A stretch of 64,000 nt of DNA from Dongia mobilis (GTDB taxonomy: Bacteria; Pseudomonadota; Alphaproteobacteria; Dongiales; Dongiaceae): the NCBI RefSeq assembly GCF_004363235.1, contig NZ_SNYW01000008.1, forward strand, positions 186,001 through 250,000, given 5' to 3'. The notes below the pieces were generated by a model. The model was not told where the DNA came from and searched no databases. It saw only the letters and a program-made list of their open reading frames with translations. The position numbers were made by a program, and so were the translations under genes. Numbering within the stretch: position 1 is the stretch's first letter; each line of letters opens with the position of its first letter. Positions 35,543 through 45,312 of the stretch are shown piece by piece.

Positions 35543-36808
35543 ATGACGCATCTGCGCAACCTCATGGCGCGGCTCGAGATCGACGAGCGCCTGCTCGGCA
35601 TGATCTTCTGTCTCGCCGCCATCTGGATCGGCTTCGACATCCTGTCGGACGGCCGCTTCGTGACGCCGCGCAACCTCTACAATCTGTCGCTGCAGACCAC
35701 CTCGGTCGCGATCATGGCGATCGGCATGGTGCTGGTAATCATCATCCGCCAGATCGATCTTTCGGTCGGTTCCATGCTGGGCGTCACCGCCATGGTGGTG
35801 GGCGTCGTGCAGGCCTTCTGGCTGCCCAATGTGCTGGGTGCGGGCCATCCGATGATCGTGGTGATCGCGGTCGTCTGCGGCATCGTGCTGGGTGCCGCAC
35901 TTGGCGGGCTCAACGGCCTGCTCATCGGCTATCTCGGCGTACCCTCCTTCGTGGTGACGCTGGGTGGCCTCCTCATCTGGCGCGGCTGCGCTTGGTGGGT
36001 GACCCAGGGCCAGACCGTGGCGCCGCTCGACGAGACCTTCACCCTGCTGGGTGGCGGCGTCTATGGCACGATCGGCGAAACCGCCAGCTGGGTCGTCGGC
36101 ATCATCGCCGTCCTCGCCATCGCCATCGCCGCCCATCGCCGCCGCCGCCGCCGCATCGCCTATGGCTTTCCCGTGCGACCGCTCTGGGCCGAGCTGCTCA
36201 CCGCCGGTTCGCAATGCGCCCTCGCCCTCGGCTTCGTCGCCGTGATGAATGCCTATGAAATGCCGGCGGTGGCGGCGCAGCGCCTGGCCGAGATGGAAGG
36301 CTGGGAGGTGCCGGCGGAGGGATTGCAGATCTTCATGGGCATTCCCATCCCTGTCATCATCCTCATCGCCCTGGCACTCGCCGTTTCGCTGCTGCTCAAC
36401 CGCACGCGTTTCGGCCGCTATGTCTATGCCATGGGCGGCAATCCGGAAGCGGCCGAGCGTGCCGGCATCAACACCAAGCGCATGACGGTGCTGGTCTTCA
36501 CCTTGATGGGTGCCCTCGTCGGCATCTCGGCCATCGTGGCGTCGGCGCGCCTGCAATCGGCCGGCAACTCGATCGGCAGCCTCGACGAGCTCCGCGTCAT
36601 CGCGGCGGCGGTCATTGGCGGCTGTTCGCTCGCCGGCGGTGCCGGCACCATCGCCGGCGCCATTCTGGGCGCGGTCGTCATCCAATCCCTGCAGAGCGGC
36701 ATGTCGCTGCTCGGCTATGACGCCAGCCTGCAGAACATCGTCACCGGCCTCGTCCTGGTACTGGCGGTCTATGTCGACCGCCTCTACCAGCAGCGCCGGC
36801 CCTATTGA
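35543..36808 (+). CDS. xylH: Xylose-type ABC transporter permease
   Basis: The 421-residue protein has about ten or more membrane helices. [21 protein letters not shown] and [23 protein letters not shown] are the BPD_transp_2 signatures that contact the ATPase. The length and the extra central cytoplasmic stretch ([12 protein letters not shown], then a 60-residue insert) match XylH rather than ribose RbsC. It overlaps nothing; xylG starts 14 bp downstream. Confidence 0.92.
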   Translation: MTHLRNLMARLEIDERLLGMIFCLAAIWIGFDILSDGRFVTPRNLYNLSLQTTSVAIMAIGMVLVIIIRQIDLSVGSMLGVTAMVVGVVQAFWLPNVLGAGHPMIVVIAVVCGIVLGAALGGLNGLLIGYLGVPSFVVTLGGLLIWRGCAWWVTQGQTVAPLDETFTLLGGGVYGTIGETASWVVGIIAVLAIAIAAHRRRRRRIAYGFPVRPLWAELLTAGSQCALALGFVAVMNAYEMPAVAAQRLAEMEGWEVPAEGLQIFMGIPIPVIILIALALAVSLLLNRTRFGRYVYAMGGNPEAAERAGINTKRMTVLVFTLMGALVGISAIVASARLQSAGNSIGSLDELRVIAAAVIGGCSLAGGAGTIAGAILGAVVIQSLQSGMSLLGYDASLQNIVTGLVLVLAVYVDRLYQQRRPY

Positions 36809-36822
36809 GCGGAGAGCGCACC

Positions 36823-37575
36823 ATGGCAACACCGCTTGTCGACATGCGCAACATCTCGATCTCCTTCGGCGGCGTGCGCGCCGTCGACGACGTCTCGGTC
36901 GATCTCTATCCGGGCGAGGTGGTGGGGTTGCTCGGCCATAACGGCGCCGGCAAATCGACCCTGATCAAGATCCTGTCGGGCGCCTATGAGGCCGATCACG
37001 GCGAGATCTTTATCGACGGCGAGAAGGCCGCGATCCGCAACTCGCGCGACGCGCGCGACTACCGGATCGAAACGATCTACCAGAACCTGGCGCTGGCCGA
37101 CAATCTCGACGCCTGCGCCAATCTTTTCCTCGGGCGCGAGATCGTGAATGCCGCGGGCCTGCTGGACGAGCCGGCGATGGAGGCGGCGGCGCGCGAAGTG
37201 ATCGGGCGCTTGAACCCCAATTTCCGCAAATACCACGCGCCGGTCGCGGCCCTCTCCGGCGGCCAGCGCCAATCGGTGGCGATCGCGCGTGCGGTGCATT
37301 TCAACGCCCGCATCCTCATCATGGACGAGCCGACCGCGGCCCTCGGCGTCCAGGAAACCAGGATGGTGGCCGAGCTTATCCAGCAATTGAAGCGCGAAGG
37401 CATCGGCATCTTCCTCATCAGCCACGACCTCCACGACGTGTTCGATCTCTCGGACCGCTTGTCCGTGATGAAGAACGGCAAGCTGGTGGGGACGGTGAGG
37501 ACGCAGGACGTCACCAAGGACGACGTGCTGGGAATGATTATTCTGGGGAAGATGCCGGGTCAGGCGGCGGCGTGA
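36823..37575 (+). CDS. Sugar ABC transporter ATP-binding protein (single domain)
   Basis: The 250-residue protein has one nucleotide-binding domain: Walker [10 protein letters not shown], signature [14 protein letters not shown], Walker [13 protein letters not shown]. XylG of E. coli is about 510 residues with two fused domains; this half-size form must act as a homodimer, as in FrcA-type importers. The start at 36823 follows GGAGAG. It completes the importer begun by the xylF and xylH genes. Confidence 0.92.
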   Translation: MATPLVDMRNISISFGGVRAVDDVSVDLYPGEVVGLLGHNGAGKSTLIKILSGAYEADHGEIFIDGEKAAIRNSRDARDYRIETIYQNLALADNLDACANLFLGREIVNAAGLLDEPAMEAAAREVIGRLNPNFRKYHAPVAALSGGQRQSVAIARAVHFNARILIMDEPTAALGVQETRMVAELIQQLKREGIGIFLISHDLHDVFDLSDRLSVMKNGKLVGTVRTQDVTKDDVLGMIILGKMPGQAAA

Positions 37576-37588
37576 GGCCCAGCGCCTT

Positions 37589-37843
37589 CTAATAATGATA
37601 CCGGCACTGTGCAATCAGCACGGTATCGCCATCCATGGCGTAAACCAGGCGATGCTCTCCGTCGATGCGCCGGGACCAGAAGCCCGCGAGGTTGTGCTTC
37701 AGCGGTTCGGGTTTGCCGATCCCGGCATAAGGCTCACGCTGAATCGCCTTCACAAGTTCGTGGATTCTTTTGACCATGCGCTTGTCGGTCTGCTGCCAGT
37801 AGAGGTAATCCTCCCAGGCGTGGTCGGCGAACTTGACCGGCAT
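37589..37843 (-). CDS. yoeB: mRNA interferase toxin YoeB
   Basis: The 84-residue RelE-fold toxin cleaves mRNA in the ribosomal A site. The catalytic set Glu46, Arg65, His83 and C-terminal Tyr84 is intact (GKPEPLKHNLAGFWSRRI, EHRLVYA, CRYHY). It lies 27 bp behind its antitoxin gene. Full-length and apparently functional. Confidence 0.96.
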   Translation of the reverse strand: MPVKFADHAWEDYLYWQQTDKRMVKRIHELVKAIQREPYAGIGKPEPLKHNLAGFWSRRIDGEHRLVYAMDGDTVLIAQCRYHY

Positions 37844-37870
37844 TGAGAAGTCCCGAAACCGGCTCAGGCC

Positions 37871-38146
37871 CTAATCGTTCTCCGCCCCATCATCGTCAAG
37901 TGGCAATGCGACCGTCCTGCCTTCGCCCCTGCGCAGCTGTGCAGTCGCTTCGATCAATCGCTGGGCATTTGCTGCCCCCCGCAACAGATGAGCGGTTTCC
38001 TCGAGGGCGTTGAACTCCTCCAGCGACATGACCACGACCGGCTTGCCGCTTTGCCGTGTCACCAAGATCGGTGCCTGATCGTCATTTACCTGATCCATCA
38101 CCTTGGCGAGGTTCTGGCGCATATAGGTGTAGTTGAGATTGTTCAT
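37871..38146 (-). CDS. yefM: Antitoxin YefM (Phd/YefM family)
   Basis: The 91-residue antitoxin has an N-terminal Phd/YefM fold for dimerisation and DNA binding (YTYMRQNLAKVMDQVNDD, VVVMSLEEFNALEET), and a disordered acidic C terminus that wraps the toxin. It is the first gene of the pair; the operator is at 38183-38200. Toxin excess is expected to derepress by conditional cooperativity (family knowledge). Confidence 0.95.
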   Translation of the reverse strand: MNNLNYTYMRQNLAKVMDQVNDDQAPILVTRQSGKPVVVMSLEEFNALEETAHLLRGAANAQRLIEATAQLRRGEGRTVALPLDDDGAEND

Positions 38147-38182
38147 GGTGATCTGATCCAGTCCGAAGTTCGAGCGCCTATG

Positions 38183-38200
38183 CGTACAGAAATATGTACA
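38183..38200. promoter_or_regulatory. YefM-YoeB operator (two TGTACA-type boxes)
   Basis: CGTACA (38183-38188) and TGTACA (38195-38200) lie 12 bp apart start to start, about 40 bp upstream of yefM. In E. coli the yefM operator consists of two palindromes with TGTACA cores at a 12-bp centre spacing, so the geometry is conserved, with one base change in the first core. Confidence 0.8.
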
Positions 38201-38395
38201 TCTATCTCGGCGACGTCAATAGTTGCCGATACTCCCCTTCACATTGACTCTTCCGCTCGAAGCGCCTAGTTTCCGGCCCGCTTTACCGGTTTTTGGCAGA
38301 GCCTTGGCCCCGAGGGGCCCCGTCCGTCGGCGAGTTTCGCTCACGGGCGCGTTTTCGCTTTGTCGCTAACCTGTTGGAAAACTGACGGAATCTTC

Positions 38396-39826
38396 ATGTT
38401 CGAGAAGCTCTCGGAACGGCTGAACGGTGTGCTCGACAAGCTGACCAAGCGTGGTCAGTTGGGCGAAGCCGATGTCGACGAGGCGCTGCGCGAGGTGCGC
38501 GTGGCGCTGCTCGAGGCCGACGTTGCCCTGCCGGTGGTGAAGGATTTCGTGGCCGCCGTCCGCGCCGAGGCGGTGGGCGAAAGGGTCGTCAAATCCGTCA
38601 CCCCGGGCCAGATGGTCATCAAGATCGTCCATGACGAACTGGTGAAGGTGCTCAAACCCGCCAATGACGCGGGCGGCGTCGCCGGGGCGGGCCTCGACCT
38701 CAACCACCCGGCCCCGGTGCCCATCCTGATGCTGGGCCTGCAGGGCTCGGGCAAGACGACATCCACCGCCAAGATCGCGCGCCGCCTGGCCGAGAAGCAG
38801 GGCAAGAAGGTGCTGATGGCGTCGCTGGACACGCGCCGCCCGGCAGCGCAACAGCAGCTTGCCATCCTCGGCGAGCAGACCGGCATCAAGACGCTGCCCA
38901 TCGTTCCCGGCGAGCCGCCGGTCGCCATCGCCAAGCGGGCGATGAATGCGGGCCGCCTCGAAGGCTATGACGTCGTCATGCTGGATACCGCCGGGCGCCT
39001 GGCCATCGATGACGAGTTGATGGCCGAGCTTGCGCAAGTGCGCGATGCGGTCAAGCCGCATGAGAGCCTGCTGGTGGCGGACGCCATGACCGGCCAGGAC
39101 GCGGTCAATACCGCCAAGCATTTCCAGGACAAGATCGGCATCACCGGCATCATGCTGACCCGCATCGACGGCGATGCGCGCGGCGGTGCGGCACTGTCGA
39201 TGCGCGCGGTCACGGGCCGGCCGATCAAGCTGCTGGGTACCGGCGAGAAGCTGGACCAGCTCGAGGATTTCCATGCCGACCGAGTCGCCGGTCGCATCCT
39301 CGGCATGGGCGACATCGTCTCCCTCGTCGAGAAAGCGATGGAGGCCACCGAGCAGGAAGAGGCCGAGAAGCTCGCCCGCAAGATGCAGAAGGGCCAGTTC
39401 GACCTCAACGACATGGCCCAGCAATTGAAGCAGCTGCAAAAGATGGGCGGGCTGGGCGGCATCATGGGCATGCTGCCGGGCATCGGCAAGATGCAGAAGC
39501 AGCTCGAAGGCAGGATGGACGAGAAGGTGGTCGGCCGCACGCTCGCCATCATCAACTCGATGACGCCGAAGGAACGGCGCCTCCCCGACATCATCAAGGC
39601 CTCGCGCAAGACGCGCATCGCCAGGGGTGCGGGTGTGCAGGTGCAGGACGTCAACAAGCTTCTGAAGCAGCACCAGGAAATGGCGCGCATGATGAAGCAG
39701 GTTTCGAAGCTGGGCCAGAAGGGCCTGATGCGCCACGGCCTCTCTGCCCTGATGAAGGGTGGCCCCATGGGTGGCGGCGGCATGGGCGGCATGGGTGGCG
39801 GCGGCGGTTTCGGGGGCATGCGATGA
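38396..39826 (+). CDS. ffh: Signal recognition particle protein Ffh
   Basis: The 476-residue GTPase targets nascent inner-membrane proteins with 4.5S RNA. N domain about 1-90; G domain with GLQGSGKTTSTAK, DTRRPAAQQQL, DTAGRL and TRIDGDARGG; M domain (about 300-450) rich in methionine (MGGLGGIMGMLPGIGKMQ) for signal-peptide binding. The tail is a Gly/Met-rich stretch (GGGGMGGMGGGGGFGGMR). The stop overlaps the next gene as ATGA. Leader gap 38201-38395 shows no other feature. Confidence 0.98.
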   Translation: MFEKLSERLNGVLDKLTKRGQLGEADVDEALREVRVALLEADVALPVVKDFVAAVRAEAVGERVVKSVTPGQMVIKIVHDELVKVLKPANDAGGVAGAGLDLNHPAPVPILMLGLQGSGKTTSTAKIARRLAEKQGKKVLMASLDTRRPAAQQQLAILGEQTGIKTLPIVPGEPPVAIAKRAMNAGRLEGYDVVMLDTAGRLAIDDELMAELAQVRDAVKPHESLLVADAMTGQDAVNTAKHFQDKIGITGIMLTRIDGDARGGAALSMRAVTGRPIKLLGTGEKLDQLEDFHADRVAGRILGMGDIVSLVEKAMEATEQEEAEKLARKMQKGQFDLNDMAQQLKQLQKMGGLGGIMGMLPGIGKMQKQLEGRMDEKVVGRTLAIINSMTPKERRLPDIIKASRKTRIARGAGVQVQDVNKLLKQHQEMARMMKQVSKLGQKGLMRHGLSALMKGGPMGGGGMGGMGGGGGFGGMR

Positions 39827-40230
39827 TCCTCGATCACGTCTCGATCGGCGTTTCGGATCTCGCCAGGGGCCGCGCCTTCTACGATTCCGTGCTGGCGACG
39901 CTCGGCTATGCCCGTGTCTATGATGTCGACATACCGGGCCAGGGCCTGGTCTCGCATGGCTATGGCGCTGCCCCGGAGAAGCCGGAATTCTGGATCGGCG
40001 CCTATGGCCGCCTCGACGCCGCCCTCAACCGCGAAGGGGCGACGCATCTCGCCTTCGTCGCGAAGTGCCGCAAGGACGTCGATGCCTTCCATGCCGCGGC
40101 GCTCCAGCATGGCGGCCGCGACAACGGCAAGCCCGGGCTGCGGCCCGAATACCACCCGACCTACTATGGTGCCTTCGCCTTCGATCCCGACGGCAACAAG
40201 ATCGAAGCCTGCTGTCACCATCCGGAATGA
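39823..40230 (+). CDS. VOC-family (glyoxalase/bleomycin-resistance fold) protein
   Basis: The 135-residue protein has paired beta-alpha-beta-beta-beta modules: MILDHVSIGVSDLARGRAFYDSVL at the start and YYGAFAFDPDGNKIEACCH at the end. His5, His77-region and Glu128 could form the metal site. The substrate is unknown. It starts inside the ffh stop (ATGA), so it is translationally coupled to ffh, which is unusual for this family. Confidence 0.88.
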   Translation: MILDHVSIGVSDLARGRAFYDSVLATLGYARVYDVDIPGQGLVSHGYGAAPEKPEFWIGAYGRLDAALNREGATHLAFVAKCRKDVDAFHAAALQHGGRDNGKPGLRPEYHPTYYGAFAFDPDGNKIEACCHHPE

Positions 40231-40275
40231 CCAAAACAATTACCGAAGTTCGAATCTGAAAGGAGAACTACCCTC

Positions 40276-40641
40276 ATGTCGTTGAAAATTCGTCTTGCCC
40301 GCGGCGGCGCCAAGAAGCGTCCGTTCTATCGCATCGTGGTGGCCGAGAGCCGCTTCGCCCGCGACGGCCGTTTCGTCGAGCGCATCGGTTCCTACAACCC
40401 GATGCTTTCCAAGGATGACGACAAGCGCATCGTGCTCGACCTCGAGCGCGCCAAGCACTGGCTCTCGAAGGGCGCCCTGCCGACCGAGCGCGTGCAGCAC
40501 TTCTTCGCCAAGGCCGGCCTGATGGCGGCCCCGGCACGGCACGGCCAGACCAAGCAGGACAAGCCGAAGGCAAAGGCCCAGGAGCGCGCCAAGGCTGCCG
40601 CCGAAGCCGCTGCCGCCGCTGCCGCGCCGGCCGAGGCCTAA
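40276..40641 (+). CDS. rpsP: 30S ribosomal protein S16
   Basis: The 121-residue protein starts [20 protein letters not shown], the S16 signature, followed by [13 protein letters not shown] and the lysine/alanine-rich C-terminal extension (about 92-121) seen in alphaproteobacteria. AGGAG precedes the start. It is the first gene of rpsP-rimM-trmD-rplS. Confidence 0.97.
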   Translation: MSLKIRLARGGAKKRPFYRIVVAESRFARDGRFVERIGSYNPMLSKDDDKRIVLDLERAKHWLSKGALPTERVQHFFAKAGLMAAPARHGQTKQDKPKAKAQERAKAAAEAAAAAAAPAEA

Positions 40642-40668
40642 GCACCAGCAGTGGAGGGCAAGCGGGCC

Positions 40669-41232
40669 ATGGTCCTCATGGGCGCCATCATCGGTGCGCA
40701 TGGCGTGAAGGGCGAGGTGAAGGTGAAATCCTTCGCCGCCGAGCCCGCCGCCATTGCCGCCTATGGCGCGCTGACGGACAAGGCGGGCCGGTCCTTCGAG
40801 CTGGCGCTGGTGGGCCGCGCCTCGCCCCGGAAAGCGCCGGGGGGCAAGAGCCAGGACATCCTCATCGCCCGCATCAAGGGCGTGGGCGACCGCAACGCGG
40901 CCGAGGCGCTGAAGGGCGTCGAGCTGTTCGTGTCGCGCGACCGCCTGCCGGCGGTGGCCGATGCGGAGGAGTTCTACCTCGCCGATCTCATCGGCCTTGC
41001 CGCGTTTGATCGCGACGGCCGGCCGATGGGCCGTGTCGCCAGCGTCGACAATTTCGGCGCCGGCGATGTGCTGAGCCTGGAGGGCGGGCCGCAGGGTGCC
41101 TTCGACGTCGCCTTCACGCGGGCATTGGTGCCGGTGGTGGATCTGGCCCAGGGCCGGATCGCGCTCGATCTGCCGGATGATTTCTTCGCGCGCCCGGAAG
41201 GGTCGCCCGAAGGGCCGGAAACCGTGAACTAG
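40669..41232 (+). CDS. rimM: Ribosome maturation factor RimM
   Basis: The 187-residue factor helps mature the 30S head. The N-terminal domain has [19 protein letters not shown] and [20 protein letters not shown]; the PRC-barrel domain (about 100-175) has [10 protein letters not shown] and [20 protein letters not shown] at 40651 and an ATG at 40678 are alternative starts. It lies 27 bp after rpsP. Confidence 0.95.
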   Translation: MVLMGAIIGAHGVKGEVKVKSFAAEPAAIAAYGALTDKAGRSFELALVGRASPRKAPGGKSQDILIARIKGVGDRNAAEALKGVELFVSRDRLPAVADAEEFYLADLIGLAAFDRDGRPMGRVASVDNFGAGDVLSLEGGPQGAFDVAFTRALVPVVDLAQGRIALDLPDDFFARPEGSPEGPETVN

Positions 41233-41237
41233 GGCAA

Positions 41238-41960
41238 GTGGAGGTGACGGAACCGAGCGCTGACACCTGGACGGCACGCATCCTGACCCTGTTCCCGGAG
41301 ATGTTTCCGGGGCCGCTGGGTCAGAGCCTCGCCGGCAAGGCGCTGGAGAAGGGCATCTGGCGGCTGGAGACGATGGATATCCGGGGCTTTGCCACGGACA
41401 GGCATCGCACGGTCGACGACACACCCTTCGGCGGCGGTGCCGGCATGGTGATGCGGCCCGATGTGGTCGATGCGGCGCTGGAAGCGGCGACTGCGGATGG
41501 CCTGAAACCGGCGATCTACCTGACCCCGCGCGGGCGCCTGCTGAAGCAGGAGCTGGTGCAGGAGCTGGCGGCGGGGCCGGGATTGGTGGTGCTGTGCGGC
41601 CGCTATGAGGGGCTGGACGAGCGGGTGATCGAGGCGCGGGGATTGCTGGAGGTGAGCCTCGGCGATTTCGTGCTCTCGGGCGGCGAACCGGCGGCCCTCG
41701 CGCTGATCGATGCCTGTGTCCGGCTGTTGCCCGGCGTGATGGGTGCCGAGGCCACGCTGGCGGAGGAGAGTTTCAATACCGGCCTCTTGGAATATCCGCA
41801 TTACACGCGGCCGGCGGAATGGAGCGGGCGGTCTGTCCCGGAAGTGCTGATGTCGGGTCATCACGAAAAGATCCGGCGCTGGCGCCAGGAACAGGCCGAG
41901 GAGACGACAAGATTGCGGCGCCCGGATCTCTGGGACGCCTATCGGAAACGCAAGGCCTGA
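41238..41960 (+). CDS. trmD: tRNA (guanine-N1)-methyltransferase
   Basis: The 240-residue SPOUT methyltransferase modifies G37 of tRNAs. [41 protein letters not shown] and [13 protein letters not shown] make the deep trefoil knot and SAM site. The start is a GTG; 41238 is chosen, with another GTG at 41244. It follows rimM by 5 bp. Confidence 0.97.
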   Translation: MEVTEPSADTWTARILTLFPEMFPGPLGQSLAGKALEKGIWRLETMDIRGFATDRHRTVDDTPFGGGAGMVMRPDVVDAALEAATADGLKPAIYLTPRGRLLKQELVQELAAGPGLVVLCGRYEGLDERVIEARGLLEVSLGDFVLSGGEPAALALIDACVRLLPGVMGAEATLAEESFNTGLLEYPHYTRPAEWSGRSVPEVLMSGHHEKIRRWRQEQAEETTRLRRPDLWDAYRKRKA

Positions 41961-42000
41961 CGGCCTTGCAGAAGAGTTGAAAGAAGAAAGGACGACGACA

Positions 42001-42384
42001 ATGACCATGTTACACGAATTCGAAGCCGCCCAGCTCGCCAAGCTGCAGGGCGCCACCAGCGTGCCGGACTTCCGCCCGGGCGATTCGGTGAAGGTCTCGG
42101 TGAAGGTCGTGGAAGGCGACCGCGAGCGCGTTCAGGCCTTCGAGGGTGTCTGCATCGCCCGCAAGAATGCCGGGGTGAACTCCTCCTTCACGCTGCGCAA
42201 GATCTCCTATGGCGAGGGCGTCGAGCGCGTCTTCCCGCTGTTCTCGCCGCGCCTCGTGAAGATCGAGGTGGTGCGCCGCGGTGACGTGCGCCGCTCCAAG
42301 CTCTATTACCTGCGCGGCCTGCGCGGCAAGGCGGCCCGCATCACCGAGCGCGCCTACAACCCGGCCGACAATTCCGGCGAATAA
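42001..42384 (+). CDS. rplS: 50S ribosomal protein L19
   Basis: The 127-residue protein at the 30S-50S interface has [33 protein letters not shown] and [17 protein letters not shown], then the conserved [19 protein letters not shown] precedes ATG 42001. It is the last gene of the ribosomal operon; the 196-bp gap to leuC shows no clear terminator. Confidence 0.97.
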   Translation: MTMLHEFEAAQLAKLQGATSVPDFRPGDSVKVSVKVVEGDRERVQAFEGVCIARKNAGVNSSFTLRKISYGEGVERVFPLFSPRLVKIEVVRRGDVRRSKLYYLRGLRGKAARITERAYNPADNSGE

Positions 42385-42580
42385 GCGATCCGGCAATATT
42401 GTTTCCCGCCGCCCGCCTGACAGCGGCCGGCTGGAAGCGTAGGACCGGAGCACTTATGTCATTACCTCGTCCCCGACCTTCCGCCGCGCCGATGGGTGCG
42501 GTGGAAGCGGGGGGCGGCGGCAACACAGACCTCGCCCGGCATCGTTGAAGCCCGGTGCAGGTTCATCGGCAGGATTGACC

Positions 42581-43981
42581 ATGGCGAAGACGCTGTTCGA
42601 CAAGATCTGGGAAAATCACCTGGTGCACCGGCAGGATGACGGCACCTGCCTCATCTATATCGACCGGCATCTCGTCCACGAGGTGACCAGCCCCCAGGCC
42701 TTCGAGGGTCTCCGCAATACCGGCCGCAAGGTGCATCGCCCGCAGGCAACCCAGGCGGTGGCCGACCACAACGTGCCGACCTCCGATCGCTCCAAGGGCA
42801 TCACCGAGGAGGAAAGCCGCATCCAGGTCGAGACGCTGGAAGCCAATTGCCGCGAATTCGGCGTGCCCTATTTCTCGATGGACGACATCCGCCAGGGCAT
42901 CGTCCACATCATCGGCCCGGAGCAGGGCATGACCCAGCCGGGCATGACCATCGTCTGTGGCGATTCCCACACCTCGACCCATGGTGCCTTCGGCGCGCTC
43001 GCCTTCGGCATCGGCACCTCCGAGGTTGAGCATGTGCTGGCCACCCAGACGCTGATCCAGAAGCCGGCCAAGAACATGCGTATCACGGTGGACGGGCAAT
43101 TGGGCGCCGGCGTCACCGCGAAGGACGTGGTGCTCGCCATTATCGGCAAGATCGGCACGGCGGGCGGCACCGGCTATGTGGTCGAATTCGCCGGCTCGGT
43201 CATTCGCGGCCTTTCGATGGAAGGGCGCATGACGGTCTGCAACATGACGATCGAGGCGGGTGCCCGCGCCGGCCTGATCGCGCCCGACGAGACCACCTTC
43301 GATTATTTGAAGGGTCGGCCGATGGCGCCCAAGGGTGCCGCCTGGGAACAGGCCGTCGCCTTCTGGAAGACGCTGCCCTCGGACCCGGGTGCCAAATACG
43401 ATCTCGAGGTTGAACTCCGCGCCGAGGATATCGTGCCGCAGGTCACCTGGGGCACCAGCCCGGAGGACGTGCTGCCCATCACCGCCGTGGTGCCGAACCC
43501 GGCCGAGGTGGCGGACGAGCACAAGCGCCGCGCCATGGAACGCGCCCTCGACTATATGGGCCTGAAGCCCGGCACGCCCCTTGCGCAGGTCAAGATCGAC
43601 CGCGTCTTCATCGGCTCCTGCACCAATGGCCGCATCGAGGATCTGCGCGCGGTGGCCGCCATCGCCAAGGGCCGCAAGGTCGCCTCCCATGTCAATGCCA
43701 TGGTGGTGCCGGGCTCCGGCCTCGTCAAGGCGCAGGCCGAGGAAGAGGGCCTCGACAAGATCTTCGTCGAGGCGGGCTTCGACTGGCGCGAGCCGGGTTG
43801 CTCGATGTGTCTCGCCATGAACCCCGACCGCCTATCGCCCGGCGAACGCTGCGCCTCCACCTCGAACCGCAATTTCGAGGGCCGCCAGGGCCGCGGCGGC
43901 CGCACCCATCTGGTCAGCCCCGCCATGGCGGCGGCGGCGGCTATCGCCGGCCACCTGACCGACGTGCGCCAGCTGGGCTGA
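42581..43981 (+). CDS. leuC: 3-isopropylmalate dehydratase large subunit
   Basis: The 466-residue aconitase-family subunit isomerises 2- to 3-isopropylmalate in leucine synthesis. The 4Fe-4S ligands are in GSCTNGR and [21 protein letters not shown] and [20 protein letters not shown] are signatures. Length is normal. The small subunit gene leuD, usually adjacent, does not follow; the next gene is on the other strand. Confidence 0.97.
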   Translation: MAKTLFDKIWENHLVHRQDDGTCLIYIDRHLVHEVTSPQAFEGLRNTGRKVHRPQATQAVADHNVPTSDRSKGITEEESRIQVETLEANCREFGVPYFSMDDIRQGIVHIIGPEQGMTQPGMTIVCGDSHTSTHGAFGALAFGIGTSEVEHVLATQTLIQKPAKNMRITVDGQLGAGVTAKDVVLAIIGKIGTAGGTGYVVEFAGSVIRGLSMEGRMTVCNMTIEAGARAGLIAPDETTFDYLKGRPMAPKGAAWEQAVAFWKTLPSDPGAKYDLEVELRAEDIVPQVTWGTSPEDVLPITAVVPNPAEVADEHKRRAMERALDYMGLKPGTPLAQVKIDRVFIGSCTNGRIEDLRAVAAIAKGRKVASHVNAMVVPGSGLVKAQAEEEGLDKIFVEAGFDWREPGCSMCLAMNPDRLSPGERCASTSNRNFEGRQGRGGRTHLVSPAMAAAAAIAGHLTDVRQLG

Positions 43982-44058
43982 GTGGCGCGGGGGGCGCGAC
44001 AGCCCCTCGGGACAGGCCCTAGCCGGCCTGCTGGCCGGTCCCGGAATCAGGGCCGGCG

Positions 44059-44535
44059 TCAGGCACTGGCGCCGGGGCCAGGATTCTCGCCAGCGCCGGG
44101 CGCTGGTAGGGCGAGAATTTTCAGCAGCGCTGCGCCGTGCTCGCCCCCCATGCCGCGGATGTCTTTCGAAAGGATGACCCGCAGCGCCTCGCATTGCGCC
44201 AGCGCCCGCTTGTCGCGCGCTGCCGCATCAGCAGCGGTTTCCATATCCTTGGCCGTCAGGTGCCGGCAGAGCGCGTGCGCGATGTGCGAGACCAGTTCGA
44301 AGCCGAAACTCGCCCCCTGGCCCTTGAGGTCATGGGCCATGCGATAGGCCTCCGCCTCCCATCCCGCCGGGCGTTGCGCCACGGCGGTGAACAGCTGCCG
44401 CAGCCGCTCGAGGTTCTGCAGGCTGGCGCGGATGAAGGGCTCGCGCAGCTCCGCCACGGCGTCGCCGGCATCGCGCGCCATCGCCTCCAGTTGTGCAGCG
44501 GGCAGTTTGCCGACCTTGTCGCGCAGCGATGCCAT
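44059..44535 (-). CDS. Hpt-domain protein
   Basis: The 158-residue helical phosphotransfer protein has the phospho-accepting His68 in AHDLKGQGASFG. A C-terminal tail (about 125-158) is Ala/Pro/Gly-rich. Its ATG shares a base with the TAA of the preceding receiver gene, so the two are coupled and probably act in one phosphorelay. No histidine kinase lies nearby. Confidence 0.85.
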   Translation of the reverse strand: MASLRDKVGKLPAAQLEAMARDAGDAVAELREPFIRASLQNLERLRQLFTAVAQRPAGWEAEAYRMAHDLKGQGASFGFELVSHIAHALCRHLTAKDMETAADAAARDKRALAQCEALRVILSKDIRGMGGEHGAALLKILALPAPGAGENPGPGASA

Positions 44536-45068
44536 TACCGGGTTTTCCCCTTGCCGCTTCCCTTGCCACGCCGTTCCCCGGCGATTGGTGCGGCCTTCTT
44601 GCCGCGCCGCTCCGGCCCGACATAGGCTTCCGAGCGGACGAAGGGGCGGTCGTCCTCGACCACGCGGACAAGGGCGCCATAGAGGCTCTTGAAGGAGACC
44701 GGCTTCGCCAGCACCCAACTGACCCCGGCATCCCGCGCCGTCAGCACCCGGTGCGCCTCGGTATGGGCCGTCAGCATCAGGATCGGCACTTCCGGGCAGG
44801 GCGAGTCGATGCCGCGCCGGACCAGCCGGATGAAATCGATGCCGTCGAGCGGGATCATGTTCCAGTCGAGGATGATGAGGTCGGGCGGCGCCGCCTTCAT
44901 CAGGGCGAAGGCGGCCGCGGCATCGGCGGCGAGGCGCACATTCTTGATCCGCATGGCGAACAGCAGCCGCTGCACCAGATGCAGCATGTGGTCGCTGTCA
45001 TCGACAATGAGAACGCTCACCGCGCTGAAATCATAGGCCTCTTGCGGCTCAAGCTTGCGGGTCGCCAT
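44535..45068 (-). CDS. Single-domain response regulator
   Basis: The 177-residue protein has a receiver domain (about 15-140): acidic pair Asp23-Asp24, phospho-acceptor Asp68 in IILDWNM, switch Thr in MLTAH, and Lys in VLAKPVS. After the receiver comes a basic tail with VGPERRGKKAAP and no DNA-binding domain. It is co-transcribed with the Hpt gene; output is likely protein interaction. Confidence 0.9.
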   Translation of the reverse strand: MATRKLEPQEAYDFSAVSVLIVDDSDHMLHLVQRLLFAMRIKNVRLAADAAAAFALMKAAPPDLIILDWNMIPLDGIDFIRLVRRGIDSPCPEVPILMLTAHTEAHRVLTARDAGVSWVLAKPVSFKSLYGALVRVVEDDRPFVRSEAYVGPERRGKKAAPIAGERRGKGSGKGKTR

Positions 45069-45312
45069 GATCTTGCGGCACTGGACTCCATGATGCAGCG
45101 GCCATGGTTCGCGTCTTGCGGCGAATCTGTCAAGACGGCGCTGTTGCCGCACTCCCTGCCCTGGCTGCCCCGGTGCCCGGGTCGCTGCGGTGCATTTTCC
45201 GGGCGAATGCGGGCGACTTGGCCCGGCGGGGCTTTCGACCGGATTGCTGAAGCGTTCGATTCCCTGTTAAATCCGCACACACTTTGCACACACCCATGCG
45301 AAGCGGGATGGG

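Noticed and set aside
42385-42580. A leucine-rich leader peptide before leuC
   Set aside because: The only short frame (42457-42549) has few leucine codons and no terminator/antiterminator pair was found.
44022-44038. Short GC hairpin between leuC and the Hpt gene
   Set aside because: Six-bp stem without a U-tract, common by chance in GC-rich DNA.
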